Below, piece by piece: positions 20,484 to 29,393 of a stretch of 64,000 nt of DNA (positions within the stretch are counted from its first letter, which is position 1; every line of letters begins with the position of its first letter). The stretch comes from JAJTGZ01 sp964403525 (GTDB lineage: Bacteria > Planctomycetota > Phycisphaerae > Phycisphaerales > UBA1924): NCBI GenBank assembly GCA_964403525.1, contig CAYOGE010000009.1:1-64000 (forward strand), in the 5' to 3' direction. The notes under the pieces were generated by a model. That model ran no database searches and was not told the DNA's origin. It saw only the letters and a list, made by a program, of their open reading frames with translations. The position numbers and the translations under genes are program-made.

Positions 20484-21050
20484 TCAACGCTGCGTTTCGG
20501 ACAGATCGTCCTCTCCGCTCATCCGCTCGACGCCCACGCCGTCTTCGCCGCGCTTCCTGCTCGCCTTCTTGTCGAACGCGCCGTCGTCGGGCTCGGGGAA
20601 GAACCGGTTCTCGACCACCTCGAGGATCACAAGCGTGAACATCGTAAACGCCGCCACGATCGCCGCGATTGCGTAGTACCCCAGCCCGCACGCGGCGCCG
20701 ATCGCCGCCGTCACCCACACCGCCGCGGCCGTGGTCAGGCCGCGCACCGCTCGCTTGTTCTGGATCACCGCCCCAGCGCCGAGGAAGCCGATGCCGCCGA
20801 TGAGCCCCTGCAGGACGCGGCTCATCTCCGCCGGGCCGACCATGCCACCCCCCGGCAACTGCACGGGGCCCGACTCAGCGATGATGTCGTGGGCCACCAG
20901 CATGAAGGCGGCCGAGCCGAGGCTGATCAGGATCATGGTGCGGAAACCCGCCGGCCGGTGCTTGCGCTCCCGCTCGAGCCCGACCGCCCCTCCCAGGACC
21001 ACCGCAGCCCCAATCCGTAAGGCCACTTCCCCCGCTGTAAGCATCTCCAT
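20484..21050 (-). CDS. MgtC/SapB-family membrane protein
   Basis: 188 aa. N-terminal membrane domain with MgtC signatures: LGGAVGLERERKHRPAGFRTMILISLG, then GGIGFLGAGAVIQ and VRGLTTAAAVWVTAAIG, about four to five helices. A short charged cytoplasmic tail follows. MgtC relatives act in Mg homeostasis or modulate ATP synthase in some bacteria; the role here is unknown. ATG at 21050 is chosen since the conserved core starts at once. Convergent with purB (6 bp apart) and divergent from der. Confidence 0.88.
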   Translation of the reverse strand: MEMLTAGEVALRIGAAVVLGGAVGLERERKHRPAGFRTMILISLGSAAFMLVAHDIIAESGPVQLPGGGMVGPAEMSRVLQGLIGGIGFLGAGAVIQNKRAVRGLTTAAAVWVTAAIGAACGLGYYAIAAIVAAFTMFTLVILEVVENRFFPEPDDGAFDKKASRKRGEDGVGVERMSGEDDLSETQR

Positions 21051-21150
21051 AGTGCTGAAAGTAGACCACTTACCGAACAGATTGTCAAGGAAGTGCAAAG
21101 GAAAGAGGGCCCGCGGCGGTTCCCCTACTCCAGTCGCCCTAAACTCTTCG

Positions 21151-22995
21151 GTGATCCCCAAAATAGCGATTGTCGGCCGGCCCAACGTCGGCAAATCTTC
21201 CATCATGAACATGCTGGCGGGTCGGAAGGTGTCGATCACCGACGACACCCCCGGCACGACCCGCGACCGCGTGAGCAGCCAGGTTGTGCTGCACCCTGAA
21301 GGGGGCGAGAACGCTCAGCGTCTGCCGATCGTCGCGGAGATCATCGACACCGGCGGGTACGGTGTCTATACCGCGGCGGGGAGGCGCTTTGACGACGCGG
21401 GGATGGACCTCTCGGCGCTGACCAAGGACATCGAGGGCCAGATCGCCAAGGCGGTGCACCACGCGGACCTGATCCTCTTTGTGGTCGACACGCAGGCGGG
21501 GGTGACGCCGATGGACGAGAACATCGCGCGGCTCATCCGGCAGGGGGGCGTCGGCGCCATCGACAAGAAGGGGCGCACCAACGACCCGGCGTCGAAGAAG
21601 GTCGTCATGGTCTCAAACAAGACCGACGGCCCGAAGTGGGAGAGCCACGCGATGGAGGCGGCGGCGCTCGGCTTCGGCGAGCCGCTGATGTGCAGCGCCA
21701 AGAACAACTACATGCGGCGCGAGTTCAGCGAGCGGCTCTTCGACCTTATCTACCCCGTGGCGAAGAAGATGCGCCGCGAGTCGGCGGGCAAGGAAGAAGT
21801 CCCCGAGATGAAGCTGGCGATCGTGGGCAAGCGCAACGCCGGCAAGAGCACGCTGGTGAACACCATGGCCGGCGAGGACCGCGTGATCGTCAGCGAGATC
21901 GCCGGCACCACGCGCGACGCCGTGGACGTGCGCTTCGAGATGGACGGGCGCAAGCTGCTGGCCATCGACACCGCCGGTCTCCGCCGCAAGAAGTCGTTCG
22001 CCGACCGCATCGAGTGGTGGGCGCTTGAACGCATGGAGAAGGCGATCGACCGGGCCGACGTCGCCCTGCTGATGATCGACGCGACCGAGCCGATCAGCCA
22101 CGTCGACCACCAGGTGGCCCACAAGCTCACCAAGACCTACAAGCCGTGCGCCATCGTCGTCAACAAGTGGGACCTTGTCCGCGGCAAGCCCGTCGCCGGC
22201 GCAAAGAAGGGTGAGAAGATCACCCCCGAGCACTACGAGGCCTACCTGCGCGAGAACCTCAAGGGCCTCTGGTACGCCCCGATCGCGTTCATCAGCGCCA
22301 AGGACGGCGTGAACGTGAAGGAGACCGTCGACCTCGCCTTCGAGATGATGGCCCAGTCGTCGTCGCGCGTCACCACCGGCAAGCTCAACCGCGTCTCGCG
22401 CGCGATCATCGAGAGCCACAAGCCCAGCAGCAAGACCGGCCTGCACGCGAAGGTCTACTACGTGGCGCAGATCGCCACCAACCCCCCCACCGTCGTGCTC
22501 GTGGTCAACCAGCCGGTGATGTACACGCCCGCCTACACGCGGTTCTTCCTCAACCGCCTGCGCGAGGAGACGCCCTTCAGCGAGGTGCCCGTCCGCCTGC
22601 TCATCCGCGACCGCAAGCGCCACGCCGAGATCGTGCAGAAGCGCGGCGAGAACGCCGCCCTCGAAACCGAAACTGGCGCAGCGACGATCGAGCCGCAGTT
22701 CCTCCCCGCAGAGTCGTACTTCGACGAGCCGCTGCCGCCGCCTGCAGCGCCGGCGTCAAAGAGCGCAGGCGCGAAGGACACGGCGATCAAGGGCAAGGGC
22801 AAGAAAGCCGCGCCGGTGCTCGACGCCGACGAGGAAGAAGAACCCGTGCTCAGCGAGGTCGAGGCCGTCGCGGCGTTCGAAGAGCCCGAGCCCGCCCGCA
22901 AGCCGGTCCCCTTCAACCCCAAGAAGCCGCGCCCCTCCGCGATGGAAGCCAAGGCCCGCTCACGCAAGCGTGCCAAGGGCAAGACGGCCAACTAG
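21151..22995 (+). CDS. der: Ribosome-assembly GTPase Der (EngA)
   Basis: 614 aa with two tandem GTPase domains and a KH-like C-terminal domain. G1 motifs: GRPNVGKSS (9-17) and GKRNAGKST (~226-234; Lys-Arg-Asn-Ala instead of the usual Arg-Pro-Asn-Val). G4 motifs: NKTD (~155) and NKWD (~337). The first G domain has extra residues between switch I and DTGG. After the KH domain there is a ~110-residue low-complexity tail, acidic (DADEEEEPV) then strongly basic (SRKRAKGK), longer than in most Der proteins. GTG at 21151 is the start because the conserved core begins directly after it. Confidence 0.95.
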   Translation: MIPKIAIVGRPNVGKSSIMNMLAGRKVSITDDTPGTTRDRVSSQVVLHPEGGENAQRLPIVAEIIDTGGYGVYTAAGRRFDDAGMDLSALTKDIEGQIAKAVHHADLILFVVDTQAGVTPMDENIARLIRQGGVGAIDKKGRTNDPASKKVVMVSNKTDGPKWESHAMEAAALGFGEPLMCSAKNNYMRREFSERLFDLIYPVAKKMRRESAGKEEVPEMKLAIVGKRNAGKSTLVNTMAGEDRVIVSEIAGTTRDAVDVRFEMDGRKLLAIDTAGLRRKKSFADRIEWWALERMEKAIDRADVALLMIDATEPISHVDHQVAHKLTKTYKPCAIVVNKWDLVRGKPVAGAKKGEKITPEHYEAYLRENLKGLWYAPIAFISAKDGVNVKETVDLAFEMMAQSSSRVTTGKLNRVSRAIIESHKPSSKTGLHAKVYYVAQIATNPPTVVLVVNQPVMYTPAYTRFFLNRLREETPFSEVPVRLLIRDRKRHAEIVQKRGENAALETETGAATIEPQFLPAESYFDEPLPPPAAPASKSAGAKDTAIKGKGKKAAPVLDADEEEEPVLSEVEAVAAFEEPEPARKPVPFNPKKPRPSAMEAKARSRKRAKGKTAN

Positions 22996-23018
22996 CGTCC
23001 GAAAAACATGCATAATTT

Positions 23019-23061
23019 CAGGCCGCGCCCGCTCACCATGGCCCGCGCGGCCTGTTTGTTT
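23019..23061 (+). terminator. Intrinsic terminator after der
   Basis: 10-bp perfect stem CAGGCCGCGC (23019-23028) / GCGCGGCCTG (23045-23054) followed by TTTGTTT. Confidence 0.85.
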
Positions 23062-23118
23062 CCCGGCAGCAATCTCGGGCCAGCGGTATCGTTCTGCTCC
23101 ACAGCGAAGGGACCCCAC

Positions 23119-24345
23119 ATGCTCACACTGCTTGTTGCGCTCACGCTCGCCCAGCCCGCCGCAGCCACGGCCGCTCCAACCCCCCCAGCCCCTGCGGCCA
23201 CGCCGGCTCTCGACGCCGCGGAACAGGCCCGCTTCGACAGGGCCGCAGACTATTCAAAGGCCCACGCCGGCCGCGGCGTGCTCATCCAGCAGCACGGCAA
23301 GACGATCTACGAGCGCTACGACAACGGCGGCTCGGCGACGACCGCTCAGCCCCTCGCCAGCGGCACCAAGAGCTTCACCGGCGTCGCCGCGATGTTCGCG
23401 GTTCAGGACGGGCTGATCTCCCTCGATGAAAAAGTCGCCGACACCATCACCGAGTGGAAGAGTGACCCCAAGAAGTCGCAGATCACCGTGCGCCACCTGC
23501 TCACGCTCTCGAGCGGTCTGCAGGCCGACGGCGCCGGCGTCAAGGAGCGCAACCGCGACCTGAACGCCGGCCGCAAGGAGGGCCTTGAGAGCCTGCTCAA
23601 GTCGTCGCGCGAAGACTGGTTCAAGGGTGCGATCGACGCGCCCATGACCGGCACACCCGGCGCGCAGTTTGAGTACGGCGGCAACCACTACTACGCGTTC
23701 GGTGAGTTCCTCGAACGCAAGCTCAAGGCCTCCAGGCTCCCCGAGAAGACCGTCTGGGACTACTACACCGCCCGCATCTTCACACCCATCGGGCTCGACG
23801 TCGCCCGCATCGGGCGAGACAAAGAGGGGCACCCCAACCTCCCCGGCGGCTGCTCGCTCACCGCGCGCGAGTGGGTGAAGTTCGGACAGTTTGTGCTCAA
23901 CAACGGCGCGTGGGTTGACGGCAAGGGTGAGAAGCAGCAGCTCCTCAAGGCCGATCTGCTGGCGCAGTGCTTTGTGCCCAGCGCGACCAACCCCAGCTAC
24001 GGCCTCACCTTCTGGCTCCGCAAGAGCGGCCAGGAAGCGACCAACCCCATGCGCCCCGCCGCCGGCACCGACGAAGGGAAGGGGACTCTGCGCGAGAGGC
24101 TCGCCGAGCGGCTCCGAAGCCGGAACTTTGAGAAGAAGACCGAGGCCGTCAACGGGCCAGACGGCAAGCCGCTGGACGTGCGCATGGCCGCCGGGCTCGG
24201 CGGCCAGAAGCTCTACATCATCCCGCAGTACGACATGGTGATCGTCCGCTTCGCCCGCATCGGCGACGCCGCCGGACAGAGCTTCGACGACAAGTCCTTC
24301 CTCGCCGACATCCTGAACATCACCAGCCCAGAAGAAAAGCCGTGA
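23119..24345 (+). CDS. Serine hydrolase, beta-lactamase/class C family, exported
   Basis: 408 aa. ATG at 23119 has AAGGGA upstream and a signal peptide (MLTLLVALTLAQPAAA). Penicillin-binding fold: SxxK as SGTK (Ser81, Lys84) followed by SFTG, a helical HLLTLSSGLQ segment, and YGGN as the YxN-like motif in FEYGGNHYYAFGEFLERKL. Likely an esterase or D-aminopeptidase-like enzyme instead of an antibiotic-inactivating lactamase; the substrate is unknown. The ATG at 23008 lies in the der terminator and is rejected. Confidence 0.88.
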   Translation: MLTLLVALTLAQPAAATAAPTPPAPAATPALDAAEQARFDRAADYSKAHAGRGVLIQQHGKTIYERYDNGGSATTAQPLASGTKSFTGVAAMFAVQDGLISLDEKVADTITEWKSDPKKSQITVRHLLTLSSGLQADGAGVKERNRDLNAGRKEGLESLLKSSREDWFKGAIDAPMTGTPGAQFEYGGNHYYAFGEFLERKLKASRLPEKTVWDYYTARIFTPIGLDVARIGRDKEGHPNLPGGCSLTAREWVKFGQFVLNNGAWVDGKGEKQQLLKADLLAQCFVPSATNPSYGLTFWLRKSGQEATNPMRPAAGTDEGKGTLRERLAERLRSRNFEKKTEAVNGPDGKPLDVRMAAGLGGQKLYIIPQYDMVIVRFARIGDAAGQSFDDKSFLADILNITSPEEKP

Positions 24346-24363
24346 CCCCACCTCCCCCGCTCC

Positions 24364-24470
24364 CCGCGGGGGAGATCGCACGAGGCTCTGCACGTGAGGG
24401 TGAGGGTGAGGGTGCACTGAGTCCTTCTCCCCGCTCGGCGGGGAGAAGGTGCCCGCTGCTTTGAGCGGGC
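24364..24470. repeat. Dispersed GC-rich hairpins after the serine hydrolase
   Basis: A perfect 12-bp stem CCTTCTCCCCGC (24423-24434) / GCGGGGAGAAGG (24438-24449) with a TCG loop is directly followed by GCCCGCT/AGCGGGC (24451-24470). A related CTCCCC/GGGGAG palindrome lies upstream and GAGGGTGAGGGTGAGGGT lies between. Similar clusters occur at 52510-52651 and 59008-59034. Confidence 0.75.
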
Positions 24471-24480
24471 GGATGAGGGG

Positions 24481-24532
24481 TGCCTTGATGCCTTGATGCC
24501 TTGATGCCTTGATGCCTTGATGCCTTGATGCC
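24481..24532 (+). repeat. 8-bp tandem repeat TGCCTTGA, 6.5 copies
   Basis: Perfect copies of TGCCTTGA in 52 bases, intergenic, 20 bp before a small hypothetical gene. The related TTGATCCC / TGCCT(T/C)GATCCC motif recurs at 54735-54810. Confidence 0.95.
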
Positions 24533-24552
24533 CGTTCCGACTACCCTCCCCC

Positions 24553-24894
24553 GTGACGAACCCTGCCCGCAAGCCCCAGCCTGCGCCTTCACTGATGAGC
24601 AACATCGGCGCGTTCTTCGGCGAGATCGCCAAGGCGATCAAAACTGATCCGGCCGCGCCGCGCACCATTGAGATCGCGCGCACACAGCAGGACCAGCCGG
24701 TGGAGACGGAACTCGGCCCCGCCACCGCCACGACCCGCGCTGTCGATGAAGTCGCCGTCACACCCGCCCAGAACGGACGACCGGCGCAGGTCACCGCGCG
24801 CCGCACGACCATTGAAGAAGTCACGCTGCCGGTCAACGCGATGAATACCGGCGCCGCCGGCACACCCAACACCAAGCCACCCGCGCAGCCATGA
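24553..24894 (+). CDS. Small hypothetical protein, coupled to the alkyltransferase gene
   Basis: 113 aa, not recognised. GTG start at 24553; a possible ATG at 24595 (MSNIGAFFGEIAKAIK) would skip a Pro-rich lead. Residues 15-35 could be an amphipathic helix; the rest is polar, Thr/Pro/Ala-rich and probably disordered. Its stop overlaps the next start as ATGA, so it is probably translated together with the alkyltransferase gene. Confidence 0.6.
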   Translation: MTNPARKPQPAPSLMSNIGAFFGEIAKAIKTDPAAPRTIEIARTQQDQPVETELGPATATTRAVDEVAVTPAQNGRPAQVTARRTTIEEVTLPVNAMNTGAAGTPNTKPPAQP

Positions 24895-25385
24895 TCACCT
24901 GGCACCGCCACCCATCGCCGATCGGCGACCTGCTCCTCACCGGCGAAGATGGAGCGCTCACCGGCCTCTACACCGCCGAGCACCGGCGCGCCGCTTGTGA
25001 ACCGGCAGGCACGCGCAGCCCCGCAGCGTTCATCGGCACGTGCCGGCAACTCGACGCCTACTTCACCGGCTCACTCCGCGCGTTCGATATCACGATCCGG
25101 CCCGCCGGCACCCCCTTCCAGCAACGCGTGTGGGACTATCTGTTGTCGATCCCCTTCGGAGAGACACGCACCTACCTCGACATCGCCAGGTTCATCGGTT
25201 CGCCAGACGCCGCCCGCGCTGTCGGCGCGGCCAACGGCGCCAACCCGATCTCGATCATCGTCCCCTGCCACCGCGTCATCGCCAAGAGCGGCTCGCTGCA
25301 GGGATACGCCGGCGGCACCAAGACCAAGCGGTGGCTGCTCGACCACGAAGCCACCCACGCGCGTACCCACCTGCTCACGGTCTGA
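24891..25385 (+). CDS. Methylated-DNA--protein-cysteine methyltransferase
   Basis: 164 aa; suicide repair protein moving the O6-alkyl group of guanine to its own Cys126. The active site PCHRV (125-129) is intact, preceded by the helix-turn-helix region TPFQQRVWDYLLSIPFGETRTY and AVGAANGANPISIIV. Compact Ogt-type architecture without the AdaA domain. Overlaps the upstream small gene by ATGA. Confidence 0.95.
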   Translation: MITWHRHPSPIGDLLLTGEDGALTGLYTAEHRRAACEPAGTRSPAAFIGTCRQLDAYFTGSLRAFDITIRPAGTPFQQRVWDYLLSIPFGETRTYLDIARFIGSPDAARAVGAANGANPISIIVPCHRVIAKSGSLQGYAGGTKTKRWLLDHEATHARTHLLTV

Positions 25386-25393
25386 TACCCGCA

Positions 25394-26191
25394 TCAACAC
25401 GGCTGCGACACCACGCCTGTCTCCGCGAGAGCGCGGCCCGCGCCGCACTCAGGACAGACCGCGCGACCGATCCCCGTTAACGAGTACCCGCATTCTCGGC
25501 AGCACCCCAGCCGATCGCGCCGCCTGCGCCGCAATCGTCGCGCGCCCGAGAGCACAAGGCCCAACGGCACAGCCCACACCAGCGAGTTGAGAACCAATCC
25601 ACTCCAAACCGGCCGAACCGGTATTACGCGCGGCAGATTCCAGGCGCCGCTCTTTGGGTGAAGAAACTTCGGCGGCGTTACCGCGCCCACCCAGTATGGC
25701 GGCTCCGGCACCTTGTTGCTCCAGCCATACACCATGCGGTAGCGGTACGCCGCCACGCACGTGAACGGCCACCCGGCCCGCACGCCGAAGAGCACCGCTG
25801 ATGCCGCATCCGTCGCGTCATACCCCATGATGAACGTCTCGTACTCGACACAGACGCCGGCCTGGACATAAAACCGCTGCGCAAGCGGCAAGTCACTGCT
25901 GGTCCCGTACTGCCCGTTCCAAAGTGGGAGTGCCAGTTCTGCAAGGCGCTCGAACCTCGGCCCCGGGTTCTGGTCAAGCGGAAGATCGGCGGTCATGTTC
26001 CAGTCACGTCCCCCGTCCACCCACCCGGCGTGGCCCTGCGTCGTCCGTCGTACCGCCGCGAACCCCACAGGGATCGGTGCCCAGAGCGCACAGGCCTGCG
26101 CTACCAGCAAGCTCAAGCTGCCACCCGCGAACAAAAGCAGCGCACAACGTACCACCTGCCTGCCGGACAAACGGTCCCGCTTTTGAAGCAT
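25394..26191 (-). CDS. Membrane protein with C-terminal zinc-ribbon-like tail
   Basis: 265 aa, function unknown. One N-terminal membrane helix (CALLLFAGGSLSLLVAQACALW), a ~150-residue presumably external part, a second helix (VWSGLVLNSLVWAVPLGLVLSG), a basic stretch RRLRRRRRDR, then CCRECGYSLTGI..AVCPECG. This last piece is a small four-Cys knuckle that recurs at the ends of many planctomycete membrane proteins of unknown role. ATG at 26191. Convergent with the alkyltransferase gene (8 bp between stops). Confidence 0.75.
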   Translation of the reverse strand: MLQKRDRLSGRQVVRCALLLFAGGSLSLLVAQACALWAPIPVGFAAVRRTTQGHAGWVDGGRDWNMTADLPLDQNPGPRFERLAELALPLWNGQYGTSSDLPLAQRFYVQAGVCVEYETFIMGYDATDAASAVLFGVRAGWPFTCVAAYRYRMVYGWSNKVPEPPYWVGAVTPPKFLHPKSGAWNLPRVIPVRPVWSGLVLNSLVWAVPLGLVLSGARRLRRRRRDRLGCCRECGYSLTGIGRAVCPECGAGRALAETGVVSQPC

Positions 26192-26257
26192 GCTTGCGTC
26201 AGACGCTTCAATCCGACAGCGGTGCCACGAAAGGCATTGGGGAGTGAGGCGGCGCCC

Positions 26258-27601
26258 CTATCCCCGCCGCGGGTTGCGGTTGGGGGCCTTGCCGAACTGT
26301 GCCGGGCCCATCGGACCCGTCCGCAGAGGCTTGGTCGGCGGCTTGATCGCCAGCGGGTCACCGATCGTCGGCGCACTCGGGCGCGCATCGTCTACGGGCT
26401 CTTCTTGCGGCGCTCCGCCCGGTTCCTGCGCCGTCGAGCGATCGTCGGCGTCGAGGTTTTTCGCGAAGATCAGCCGACCGGCGCTGGTCTGCATCGCGCT
26501 GGTCACCTCCACGCGCGCCTCAAACCCCACCGCCGACTCCCCGTGCTCGATGACGACCATCGTGCCGTCGTCGAGGTAGCCGATCCCCTGGCCAGGCTGG
26601 TCGCCGGCGCGGATCACCGCGATCGCCAGCTGGCTGCCGGGGATCAGGCTCGGCTTCAGCGCGTTGGCCACGTCGTTAAGGTTCAGCACGCGCACGTTCT
26701 GGATCGTCGCCACCTTGTTGAGGTTCGCGTCGGTGGTCACCACCACCGCCGGCATCAGGCGCGCAAGCTCCACCAGCATCTGATCGACGCTCTTGCCGGG
26801 GATCGGCGTCTCGTCAACGGTGATGTCGATCCCGGGCGTCCGCTGCATCCGCGCCACCGCGTCAAGCCCGCGCCGCCCCTTGGTGCGGCTCATCTTGTCC
26901 GACGAGTCCGACAGCGTCTGCAACTCGATCAGCACAAACCGCGGCACCACCATCGGCGTCTGCACCATCCCCGTCGTCGCCAGATCGACAATCCGCGCGT
27001 CGATCAACGCCGACGAGTCGAGCAGCAGCGGGCGCGGGCCGCGGATCTGCTTGGCAAACTCCACGTACGGGATCACCAGCCGGAAGTCGTCTTGCGTCTG
27101 CAGCACCGTCGTCACGCCCATGTACGCCAGCCCGATCCCCAGCAGCACCTTGACGATGTCGACGATCTCCCGCGCGCTGGCACGCGTCGCCGTATCGGGG
27201 ATGTAGCTCTGCACGAACAAGTCGATCACCAGGCTCACAAGCATCGCCGCGAACACGCCGGCGAGCGCACCGAAAAACACCCCCGTCAGCACGCCGATCC
27301 GCTTCCGCGGGATCAGCAGGTCAAACGCCAGGAACGCCACCACCACCACCACCGCCGTTGACCCGGGGATGATCCAGCGCTGCCACGGGTTCGCCGCCAG
27401 CGTGTTGCCCTCCTTGGTTCCTCCAAGGATCGATACCAGCACGACCGTGAACACCAGCACCACAAACGACATGCGCGCAATCCGCACACCCACCGCCCGT
27501 TGCGATGCCGCAAGCTCAACCGCCGACTGCACAACCTTCGTCTGGCCCGCCCAGGTGCCCTGTTCGCTCCCGCCAACGTCCTGGCCCTTGGTTTCATCCA
27601 T
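26258..27601 (-). CDS. PIN/TRAM domain membrane protein (YacL-like)
   Basis: 447 aa. Four hydrophobic helices in residues ~40-150, then a PIN nuclease domain from LLLDSSALIDARIVDL through VVVTTDANLNKVATIQNVRVLNLNDVANALKP; the acidic residues of the PIN active site (LLLDSSALID, DKMSRTKGRRGLD, TTDANLNK) are present. A TRAM domain (QPGQGIGYLDDGTMVVIEHG...VEVTSAMQTSAGRLIFA) follows, then a disordered tail. This is the YacL arrangement of Bacillus; RNA cleavage is likely but unproven. ATG at 27601; the longer upstream frame has no support. Divergent from the next gene, 113 bp apart. Confidence 0.9.
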   Translation of the reverse strand: MDETKGQDVGGSEQGTWAGQTKVVQSAVELAASQRAVGVRIARMSFVVLVFTVVLVSILGGTKEGNTLAANPWQRWIIPGSTAVVVVVAFLAFDLLIPRKRIGVLTGVFFGALAGVFAAMLVSLVIDLFVQSYIPDTATRASAREIVDIVKVLLGIGLAYMGVTTVLQTQDDFRLVIPYVEFAKQIRGPRPLLLDSSALIDARIVDLATTGMVQTPMVVPRFVLIELQTLSDSSDKMSRTKGRRGLDAVARMQRTPGIDITVDETPIPGKSVDQMLVELARLMPAVVVTTDANLNKVATIQNVRVLNLNDVANALKPSLIPGSQLAIAVIRAGDQPGQGIGYLDDGTMVVIEHGESAVGFEARVEVTSAMQTSAGRLIFAKNLDADDRSTAQEPGGAPQEEPVDDARPSAPTIGDPLAIKPPTKPLRTGPMGPAQFGKAPNRNPRRG

Positions 27602-27714
27602 ACCACAAGGGTATCGACCCGCGGCCGACCACTTATCCGAACTTCTCCATCCTCCTCCGTCGTAAAATAGACTCCCCGCGTTCTCCGGCCCGTTTCTGGC
27701 CGATGGAGACTCCC

Positions 27715-29196
27715 ATGAACCGGTCCAAAGGCATCGTCGCATTCTCGGTCACCGCCACCCTCGCCCTGTGCGCGACGGCCTTAGGCCAGAACGCACTCGG
27801 CGGCGGGCGCGCCCTCGACGGCGGGTTGAGCGCAACCGCGGGAGGACGCATCAACGCCTCAACGCAGGACCTGCAGGCCATCGTCCGCTTCAACACCAGC
27901 GCCGGCAACGCGCTGAACGGGCCCGGCTTCACGCCGCGGATCACCGGCGGCTCGTCCTACCCCGGCACCATCAACGATGCCATCTCCCGCGGGATGATCC
28001 GCGACAGCGGCATCGTCTCGCGCTACGGCGTCGGCGGGTACGGCGGCAGCGCGTTCGGCCGCTCGTCGCTGGGCGGGCTCGACCGTGTCGCCGCTCTTGA
28101 GTCGGGCTACCTGCCCCAGGGCGCGCTCACCTCCGCCGTCGTCTTGCCGCAGGGCACGAACGCGGCCGACTTTTCCCGCGCCGGCGACCAGAGCGTCGGC
28201 TACCTGCGTGACCGCCAGGGCGAACTCTTCATCGCGCGCGGCTCTGCGCTGCGAGGCCTGAGCGTCGAGCCTTTCGCCCGGCCCGAGCCGGTCACCGGTT
28301 CTGCCCATGCGGATGAGGCCAAGTCCGCCTCGGCCGCCACCTACGGGCGCGTGATCGATGAACTCCGACGCGCATCCATCTCCCGCGCCATCGGCGCACC
28401 CGGCCGCCCCGACGCCGCTGCGCCGCCCGACTTTGGCTCTGCCCCGCTGCAGTACGACCCCAATTCCACGATCACTCGCCTGCGCGAGAAACTCGCCGCG
28501 TCCAGGCCCGCCGCGCCCGCCGCTACGCCCGACGACACCCGCAGACGCGATACCGTCACCACGCCAGACCCCTCCAACGTCGCCGCGACGGCGGTGCTCA
28601 CCGAGGCGGACATCAACGCCCTGCGCAGCATGGGCCTGCGCCTTGAGACGCTCGTGCCCCCGGGCGCCAGCGACGCCGTCGCCACCGACGGGTACACGCG
28701 CCTCGGCCAGGAGGCGCTCGCCTCCGGCCGCTTCGGCCTCGCCGACCAGATGTTCCAGTCCGCGCTCGCGCGCGACCGCAACAACGTGCTGGCAACCGCC
28801 GGCGGCATCCACGCCACGATGGGGCTTGGTCTGCTCATGTCCGGCGGTGAGTCGCTCAGGCAGTTCTTCGTCGAGCACCCCGAGATGATCCCCGTCCGTT
28901 ACAACGACAACCTGCTGATGGCTCGCTCGCGCGCCGAGCGCCTCGCCGACATGCTCAACGAGGACATCGACCGCGCCGGCGGCCCGATCGTGCCCAACGC
29001 CGGTCTCACGCTCGCGTACCTCGGGCGCCAGTTCGACAATCTCTCCTGGCTCAACAAGGGTCTTGCCACGATGGCCGCCCAGTCAAAGAACGATCCGCAG
29101 GGCACCGAGCTGCACACGCTGCTCGTGCGCGTATGGGCCGAACCCGCGACCCCCGCTGTGCCGCCCTCTCCGGCAACGCCGGAGCCATCTAAGTAA
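27715..29196 (+). CDS. Secreted protein with C-terminal TPR-like region
   Basis: 493 aa, not recognised. Start at ATG 27715 with GGAG ten bases upstream; signal peptide MNRSKGIVAFSVTATLALCATALGQ. The Gly/Ser-rich N-terminal half has no family I can name. Residues ~320-475 contain TPR-like helices (GYTRLGQEALASGRFGLADQMFQSALARD, then NAGLTLAYLGRQFDNLSWLNKGL). The region between is Pro/Ala-rich and probably disordered. Likely an extracytoplasmic scaffold; this is an inference. Confidence 0.75.
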   Translation: MNRSKGIVAFSVTATLALCATALGQNALGGGRALDGGLSATAGGRINASTQDLQAIVRFNTSAGNALNGPGFTPRITGGSSYPGTINDAISRGMIRDSGIVSRYGVGGYGGSAFGRSSLGGLDRVAALESGYLPQGALTSAVVLPQGTNAADFSRAGDQSVGYLRDRQGELFIARGSALRGLSVEPFARPEPVTGSAHADEAKSASAATYGRVIDELRRASISRAIGAPGRPDAAAPPDFGSAPLQYDPNSTITRLREKLAASRPAAPAATPDDTRRRDTVTTPDPSNVAATAVLTEADINALRSMGLRLETLVPPGASDAVATDGYTRLGQEALASGRFGLADQMFQSALARDRNNVLATAGGIHATMGLGLLMSGGESLRQFFVEHPEMIPVRYNDNLLMARSRAERLADMLNEDIDRAGGPIVPNAGLTLAYLGRQFDNLSWLNKGLATMAAQSKNDPQGTELHTLLVRVWAEPATPAVPPSPATPEPSK

Positions 29197-29393
29197 TTTG
29201 ACCTACGCGACACGCGGCCCCTGTTGATTGTCCCATCGGGGTTCACCCGGTTTGGGGCCGGGTCTGAATCTCTCCGCACCCGCCACGCGATTGGGCGTAT
29301 CTGGGGTGGTCGCACACTATCATCACGCTCCCTCCTTCAATCCGGCAAGGATGCCGGAATGTTCGGGTTGCGTTCAGGGAAGGAACCCGCTCA

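Noticed and set aside
23008..24345. Upstream ATG of the serine hydrolase at 23008
   Set aside because: It lies within the der terminator hairpin; the ATG at 23119 has a ribosome binding site and signal peptide.
24481..24532. Possible CRISPR or iteron array
   Set aside because: Eight-base perfect repeats without spacers, no replication gene near; simple tandem repeat.
26030..27361. 443-codon plus frame, His/Arg-rich
   Set aside because: Antisense to the YacL-like gene; no family features.
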